In this document: in pieces, positions 58,224 through 64,000 of the stretch
How positions within the stretch are numbered: position 1 is the first letter of the stretch
Layout of the letters: each line of letters opens with the position of its first letter
Assembly (NCBI RefSeq): GCF_000512585.2
Contig: NC_089241.1
Location: 5,598,001-5,662,000, forward strand
Source: Kwoniella bestiolae CBS 10118
Lineage: Eukaryota > Basidiomycota > Tremellomycetes > Tremellales > Cryptococcaceae
Length of the DNA stretch: 64,000 bases
Direction: 5' to 3'
Made by a program: the position numbers and the translations under genes
Notes under the pieces: generated by a model
The model's database searches: none
Seen by the model: the letters and a program-made list of their open reading frames with translations, nothing else
What the model was told of the DNA's origin: nothing

Positions 58224-60431
58224 ATGTCATCCCGACCAATAGACGAAGACGGCTTCCACTCCATAGCATGGGACGACGCCCCCCAATCCCGAGCAGGAGC
58301 GGCAATCTCACCTTCATCGCCTTTCGACGAAGACGTAGGAGAAGGGTTCGAAACCATCTCTCAGCCTACGTCTGAGACTCTGGAGAGCGGGGTAGGAGCA
58401 TCCACATCGACTGGTACGGTGACGGGTCTGAATAGGAGGGAACGACAGGGGTCAGTAGAGGTTGATCCGGGGGAATGGAATGGACGATGGATGAGTATAG
58501 AGGTTAGGGAACCGGTTAAAGAGCATGAGGGGAGTAAGGACATGTATGTCTCGTATGCTGTCAAGACTCAGGTGAGTGTACACCTCTCCCTGATCGGATC
58601 AGCTGCTTCAAGGCACCCCATCATAATGCAGCTGTTGACATGACGCCTTAGACAAACCTCCCTACATTCCCTAATAAAGTGGCAGTAGTGAGAAGACGAT
58701 TCCAAGATTTCGTATTTCTCAGAGAACATTTGGTGAAGAATTTCCCAGCTTGTGTGGTACCTCCCATCCCAGACAAGCATCGTCTAGGTGCGTGACGCCC
58801 AGCTATCATGACCGAGAAGACAACCAAGGATCAAACTGATAACCTTCTATCATATAGAATATATCAAAGGCGATAGATTTGGGCCAGAGTTCATCGAGAG
58901 AAGACGTCTAGAGTGAGTCCTTTAAGAGTCAGAGATCCTGTACATGGACCGGGTGTATCATCAGAGGATCCGTATCTGACCATCCCCGTCCTCTACAGCC
59001 TCCAACGCTTCGCCGATAGAGTAGCCCGACACCCAACCCTACAGCGAAGTCAGCTAGTCAATGATTTCCTACAAAGCACAGAATGGGTATGTGATATCCT
59101 TCGCTCAAGTCCAAACCACCGCATGACATCTCGGATCATGAACAAAGTGATATTGTGTTGACATAATATTCGACTGCAGACCGTAGCGAAACATCATCAC
59201 ATCTCTCACCCACCTCCCGAATCACATCTCTCCCTGATGGATTCCCTTTCCGACAGATTCATCAATGCTTTCTCAAGCGTGCGTAAACCCGATGAAAGAT
59301 TTGTAGAGATGCTGGAGGGACTGGACAGGTTCGATGAGGGATTGAATTCTGTGGAAAGGTTGGTTGGGAGAGGTAAAACCAGGGTTGATGGTGGGTCTGC
59401 TATCATCTCACGGTATAGATATCAAGGCTGATGAAATGGTGATGAGCGTAGACCTATCGGTAGATTACCAAGATATGGCTGCAGCTTATCAAGGATTGGG
59501 ATACCTCGAATCAGGTATAACAGAGCCGTTGAACAGGTTCGCAGAGAAGATGTTGGATTTCTCTGCATTATTGAAGCATATGGTGAGGTACAATCCGCTT
59601 GTCAATGCATACTACTGTAGCCATTCTGCGATTGGGTATGGGATAACACCTGATCAATGGTCTCATGGATCTTCTCACTGAGACCACGTTTCACTCCGCA
59701 GAACCAATCAACAGTCGAGCCCTTCCTCATTCAATCCCACTCACTCCAAGCGTACGCCGCCTCCCACCGCAACGTCATCAAGCTTCGCGATCAGAAACAA
59801 CTCGACTTCGAAGAACTCTCCGCATACTTATCAGCGATCGTCTCTGAGCGGGATAGGCTGGCAGCGCTCAATTCCGGACATTCAGCTGCGCCCGTTGGGC
59901 TGGGGACGTACTTGAGAGATCAGGTGGATAAGCTCAGGGGGACTGATGATATACATACGAGGAGGGAGAGGATCAGGAAGTTGGATGGGAAGATCAAGGA
60001 GGTGAGTGGTTTCATCAGAGTATAAGTATAATCTCAGGATACATCCCAAGGTCTTGTCTTCTCCTCTCTTCATTTTCATGAGCAGACTTGTCGCTGTATT
60101 ATGCTTCAGATATACATATTTGCTGATTGCCATTCCCCCCGCAGCTCCAAGACGCAGTCACCACAGCGCACGAAACATCCACGGCATTCTCCGATGAAGT
60201 CCTAAAAGAACATCGCGTCTTTGAACTATCCAAGAAAGAAGAGATGAAAGAGATCCTGCAGACCTACGCGGACGGTCAGGTAGAGATGTTACAGCGTGCG
60301 ATGGATGATTGGGATAGGGTGAGTGGGCTTTCACTCGGCTTTCCTGATTTACTGAAAAGGAAAGGGAGCTGATGGTCATGAGGTGCGGGTAGATCATACC
60401 GCTCTTACAGAGAATAAGGGTTGATGTGTGA
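58224..60431 (+). CDS. SNX4: Sorting nexin SNX4/Atg24 (PX-BAR)
   Basis: Membrane-bending protein for endosome-to-Golgi recycling and selective autophagy. Start MSSRPIDEDGFHSIAWDD. The PX domain reads WMSIEVREPVKEHEGSKDMY, YVSYAVKTQTNLP, AVVRRRFQDFVFLREHL, VVPPIPDKHRL and FIERRRLDLQRFADRVARHP. It contains the RRFxDF and PPxPxK phosphoinositide-binding features. The BAR part follows with NDFLQSTEW, VEMLEGLDRFDEGLNSVERL, DMAAAYQGLGYLESGI, RNVIKLRDQKQLDFEELSAY and LQDAVTTAHETSTAFSDEVL. It ends MDDWDR joined to IIPLLQRIRVDV, TGA 60429-60431. About eight introns are joined by eye. The short acidic N-terminus and lack of SH3 fit SNX4 rather than other PX-BAR proteins. Confidence 0.88.
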
Positions 60432-60775
60432 TGAGATGGGTTGAGCATAGGACGATGGGTTCGGGTATTGTTGCCTTGGTTGTACTGTATATAATATAAT
60501 GGTATATATGTACATATAATGTTTTGTTTTGTTTTGTTTTGATGATCATTATATGACATGGATTTACATGCCTGATCAAGCTGTCTCGCGGAGCACGCAG
60601 AGCATTGATTCTGTCTAAGTCGTGGTCGGGGGAACGTTCACCTTGTTAGACGATGGATTGTAGGGAACATGAGCAGGCCAATGCATATGTATCATACAAC
60701 TATATACTATATAAATCATAACGTGATATACTACTCAATGATACTGATCCACTGAATTGTCTCATCGTGTACTCG
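60432..60775. other. Convergent intergenic region SNX4 / HDA1
   Basis: 344 bases, AT-rich, with a (gtttt)n repeat. No gene seen. Confidence 0.5.
60521..60540. repeat. (GTTTT)4 pentanucleotide repeat
   Basis: Four perfect units in the 3' flank of SNX4. Confidence 0.8.
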
Positions 60776-63700
60776 TTACTGCGCAATGATAGGAGGGAGA
60801 ACCGACCGTTCTCCTTCAGATCCTATTCCATTCCCATTCCCATTAACATGTACTTCCCCAATTGCGTCTCCATCCCCATTAACGAGTAAGCCCCCGTTCC
60901 CATTGGCAGTGTTCAGAGTGGGTAATGATATACTGGGTAATTTCGAGGCTACAAATCTCTTAATTTCAGGTAACACCTCGACCAATACATCCACAACTTT
61001 CGTGGCGGTTTCTACAAAGTACGTACAAGATATTAGCTAAAGTTGATTGCAAGAAGTAACAATTACAGGTGATCAACTTACCAGACTTATGTACCTGTCC
61101 ACCCAATCTCTTTTGTATCCTCTCATCCTCCAATACAGGATGCTCGGAAGGGACGTATATCCTATTGGACTAAACACCACACGCCCAAATGAGCCATCTC
61201 TTCATCATCAAGATAATTGGGATTGAAGTGGAAGAGGAAGAGGAACTTACTTTTCTGAACCACGCTCTCCTCGCTTCATTATTTGGATCAGGCCTTACAA
61301 GCGAATGTAATCCCGCAACCTGGATGACAGCCTTCACCTTGTTCTCTACTTCTCGATGGTTCACCAGGTCCATGATCGTTTGACAACCTGTGCCGTGGCC
61401 TATCAAAATCACATTCTCCGCTTCTGATAACCTACACCACAGCCAACCATCTGTATTAGCTCCAACGTCGATACCTGATATATAACAGATGACAAACTCA
61501 CTCAATGTAGTTGTCCCATATGTAACGTATGAGCTGAGCTTCAGACGACGGACCGCTCTTCGAGACCATCTTGGGTCCTTCCTACGACCACCATGACTCA
61601 TCAGAGAGATGCCAATACAAGATGAGAGAGGAGGGGCTCACTAAGGCGAAATTCGTAGGTAGGTGTTTCAACACATTCACATCAATCAGATTGTATCCTT
61701 CGTCCTTCACCCAATTCACAATAGCATCGCTAGTGTCCATCTGCGCAGGGAGTTAGTAATGTCCTGGTAAATTTCGAAGCAGATCGCCGACTCACCAAAT
61801 AGCTATTTGCCATATGCACGTTTGTCGTTGATACGCCATCCGTCTCCACTCGTAAATTACCACTACGTCATCACCGCATGTCAGCTGGATTCGCTGATCT
61901 AGGTCGGATGGACGAAAGCTCACAAGTCATGCACGAATACCACCAGCACTCCCCTCGGACCCATCTCATAGACATTCTCAGTGCACAGCACCTGTCCACC
62001 AAAGAGCGATTCCAGCTCGGAGCTAGCCAGAGGTATCTGGAACAGCTGGTGTTTTTCGTACATGTGCCATGCACGATGCAACTTCAGCAAGTCTGGGATA
62101 CCGGTAATAGCTGAAGACCCATCTTCGAACGCGGTGACTGTCCGAACAAGATCATCAGTGTCGGTCGGATGTCAATAAACGCTAACTTACCTTCAGGTGG
62201 TTCACAAGCTTTCACATCTATACTCTTCCAGTATTTCGACTGCACTTTCGCACATTGATATATCACCTCTGTAGCTACTTCCGATGCCTGGTGGACATCG
62301 AGTTCTGCCGGAGTTTCACCGAGAAGTACTTGGGCCACTGCTAATGCCGAGTCTGATATAGCTTTGAGGTTATATCCTCCCTAGATATCTCGTGAATCAG
62401 CTTTGGATTTCAATATTTCTCATACGGCAGCTGAATTGCGCACCTCCAATGCCACTACCAGCTTTCCTCCCGCCAAAGCACTCAGCATATGCGTCATATG
62501 ACCATAAGCTGCTGGCGTAACATGACATTCTCCCAAACGATCTCCATCAGCCGCATCAAATCCAGCCGAGACTGCAGGCAAGTCAGCTTCTTCTGTACCA
62601 CAATGACGGTCCAACAACAGGGAGCTCACTGATGACGAGGTCCGGTGCAAACTCATACGCTATAGGCATGACTATACGTTGGAAAGCGTATATATAGTCT
62701 GCATCGCCGAATCCAGGTCCAGGCCAAGGTATGTTGACGGACCTGATACCAAACGTCAGCATTGCAAGATCAAGATAGTAATCAATGGACCAGACTCACT
62801 TCCCCTCTCCCGCACCTGATCCGACCATATCCAGCGCACCAAAATCACTTGTAGGATAGAACCTCCCACCGTCATGTCGATGTAATGATATATATAGAAC
62901 ATCGGGGTCATCCCAGAATGCTCGTTGCGTACCATTCCCATGATGTACGTCCCTACGAGATACCTTATAAGCATATATCCAAGGCGTTGTGGGGAGAACG
63001 ATGACTCACCAATCCAGGATCAACACCTTCTTAGCCAATCCCCTCTTCTGCACCTCCCTAGCAGCCACAGCGACATTATTGAAGAAACAGAACCCCATAT
63101 GTTCGTCTGGCTCGGCATGATGACCCGGTGGTCTGACTATAGCAAAGGCATTTCTGACTTGCTGTTCGCACACCGAGATACACGCTTGGATCACACCTCC
63201 GCATGATAATCTCGCACAGTGGGCTGTCTCTCGACAGACGTATAGAGATAATCGTTCGTAGTATTCTTTGGACTCTTGGATGTACTCGTCGGTCAGGTCT
63301 ATCCATACAGCCCATCAATAACAAGCCCATATCTCAATGTGACGCACAAAACAGCATGAGGGAAGTGGAAGAGACAACGAGTCGGAGATAAGACAGAAAG
63401 ACTCACTCTCAGTACCCTGGACTTTGGACCACAAATCCTCTCCATGAACCAACAGCACCTGTTCCATAGACACCTCGGAAGCCTCCAACTTCTTCATCCG
63501 CTTGATCAACCCTTGTTCGGCCAATCTCGAGAAGATCCTCTTGATTCTCATGGGCTCTTCAGGATGTCCCGGACCATTCTCAATTATACTTTCTGGTGTG
63601 GGGATATACCCTTCCTGGCAATGTAACATCATCATAGGGTTGTACACATATCCTGTTCTATATATTTTCGGTCGAGCGATGGCTGCTGGATTGGGGGTGG

Positions 63701-64000
63701 AGAGGGAGAAAAGGTCCGCGGGGGCACCTGTAGATAGCGGGATATGGGAATGACTGTGGGATGGTCCAGCGGGGTTGGAGAGATGGCCATTTGTAAGGGC
63801 TGAGGGAGTTATTGTCTGAGGAAGAACATGATGGGTATCAGGTAAAATGGTAGTTTCGATTGTCGTTGTGGTGGTCGTAGTTTGTTGTTCAACTATTATG
63901 TCTTGTTCGCCTGAGGGTGCACCGGCAGGAGCAGAGTCTACCTCCATAGATTGATCTTGGTTCTGATTTGAAGGTGGTTGGACGATACCATCTTCGGTTA
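60776..64000 (-). CDS. HDA1: HDA1-type class II histone deacetylase with C-terminal Arb2 domain (5' end possibly outside window)
   Basis: Zinc-dependent lysine deacetylase for promoter and subtelomeric silencing. The frame is open leftward from the window edge. The first in-window Met is at 63947 (MEVDSAPAGAPSGEQDI), but the residues before it (NQNQDQS) are also in frame, so the true start may be earlier. The Ser/Thr-rich head precedes the catalytic domain, which reads TGYVYNPMMMLHCQEG, HPEEPMRIKRIFSRL, VRPPGHHAEPDEHMGFCFFN, VLILDWDVHHGNGTQ, DVLYISLHRHDGGRFYP, LVIISAGFDAADGD and LEGGYNL. The paired His, metal-binding Asp and His and the GGYNL turn are present, so it should be active. The C-terminal part (LRVETDGVSTTNVHMANSYL, NVILIGHGTGCQTIMDLVNH) is the Arb2 domain found in fungal Hda1. 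The tail has N/G repeats and ends SVLPPIIAQ. Confidence 0.93.

Noticed and set aside
61571..62178. Several plus-strand frames inside the HDA1 region
   Set aside because: Antisense to exons and introns of HDA1 and Arb2; the minus strand explains the sequence fully.

Overview
This is eukaryotic nuclear DNA, almost certainly from a basidiomycete yeast of the Tremellales type (Cryptococcus/Kwoniella-like). Nearly every gene is cut by many short introns of about 50-120 bases, with GTGAGT donors, CTGAC/CTGAT branch points close to the acceptor, and TAG/CAG acceptors. The proteins are fungal and some are absent from baker's yeast (URC4, CHORD-CS protein). Spacing is compact and I see no transposon, virus, CRISPR array or prokaryotic operon. 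The genus is an inference from gene architecture; I could run no search.

Layout, left to right. 0-12 kb: CAF-1 large subunit (minus), a 3.5 kb stretch that includes a long leader, an Ecl1-type zinc-binding protein (plus), and an unrecognised single-pass membrane protein (minus). 12-24 kb: an ABCC transporter with very many introns, a GATA zinc-finger factor (both plus), a Bet1-like SNARE (minus) and an intron-containing tRNA-Gln(UUG). 24-36 kb: URC4 (plus) tail-to-tail with CCT1 (minus), which is divergent from TIM21 (plus); TIM21 then converges on a SAM methyltransferase (minus), followed by 2.5 kb without a convincing gene. 36-46 kb: a gamma-tubulin complex protein of GCP3 type (plus), biotin-protein ligase (minus) and, divergent from it, TSR3 (plus). 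46-54 kb: a gene-poor stretch with unresolved exon-like pieces, a secreted double-psi beta-barrel protein and RNase H1 (both plus), and a CHORD-CS co-chaperone (minus). 54-64 kb: a WDR26/GID7 WD40 protein (minus), divergent from sorting nexin SNX4 (plus), then an HDA1-type histone deacetylase with an Arb2 domain (minus), whose 5' end may lie beyond the window.

The genes are mostly unrelated housekeeping functions: chromatin assembly and silencing, folding, mitochondrial import, ER-Golgi and endosomal traffic, spindle nucleation, ribosome maturation, R-loop removal. There is no operon or metabolic cluster. The most interesting signals are in RNA processing. A 7-base micro-exon supplies the glycine core of the methyltransferase SAM-binding motif. 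A 2-base micro-exon is needed to keep the ABC transporter in frame. A GC-AG intron lies in the same methyltransferase gene. In RNase H1, splicing joins a mitochondrial-type leader exon to the catalytic part and creates an AUG at the junction, offering two targeted forms from one gene. All exon models were built by hand from splice signals and reading frame, so boundaries need RNA evidence.
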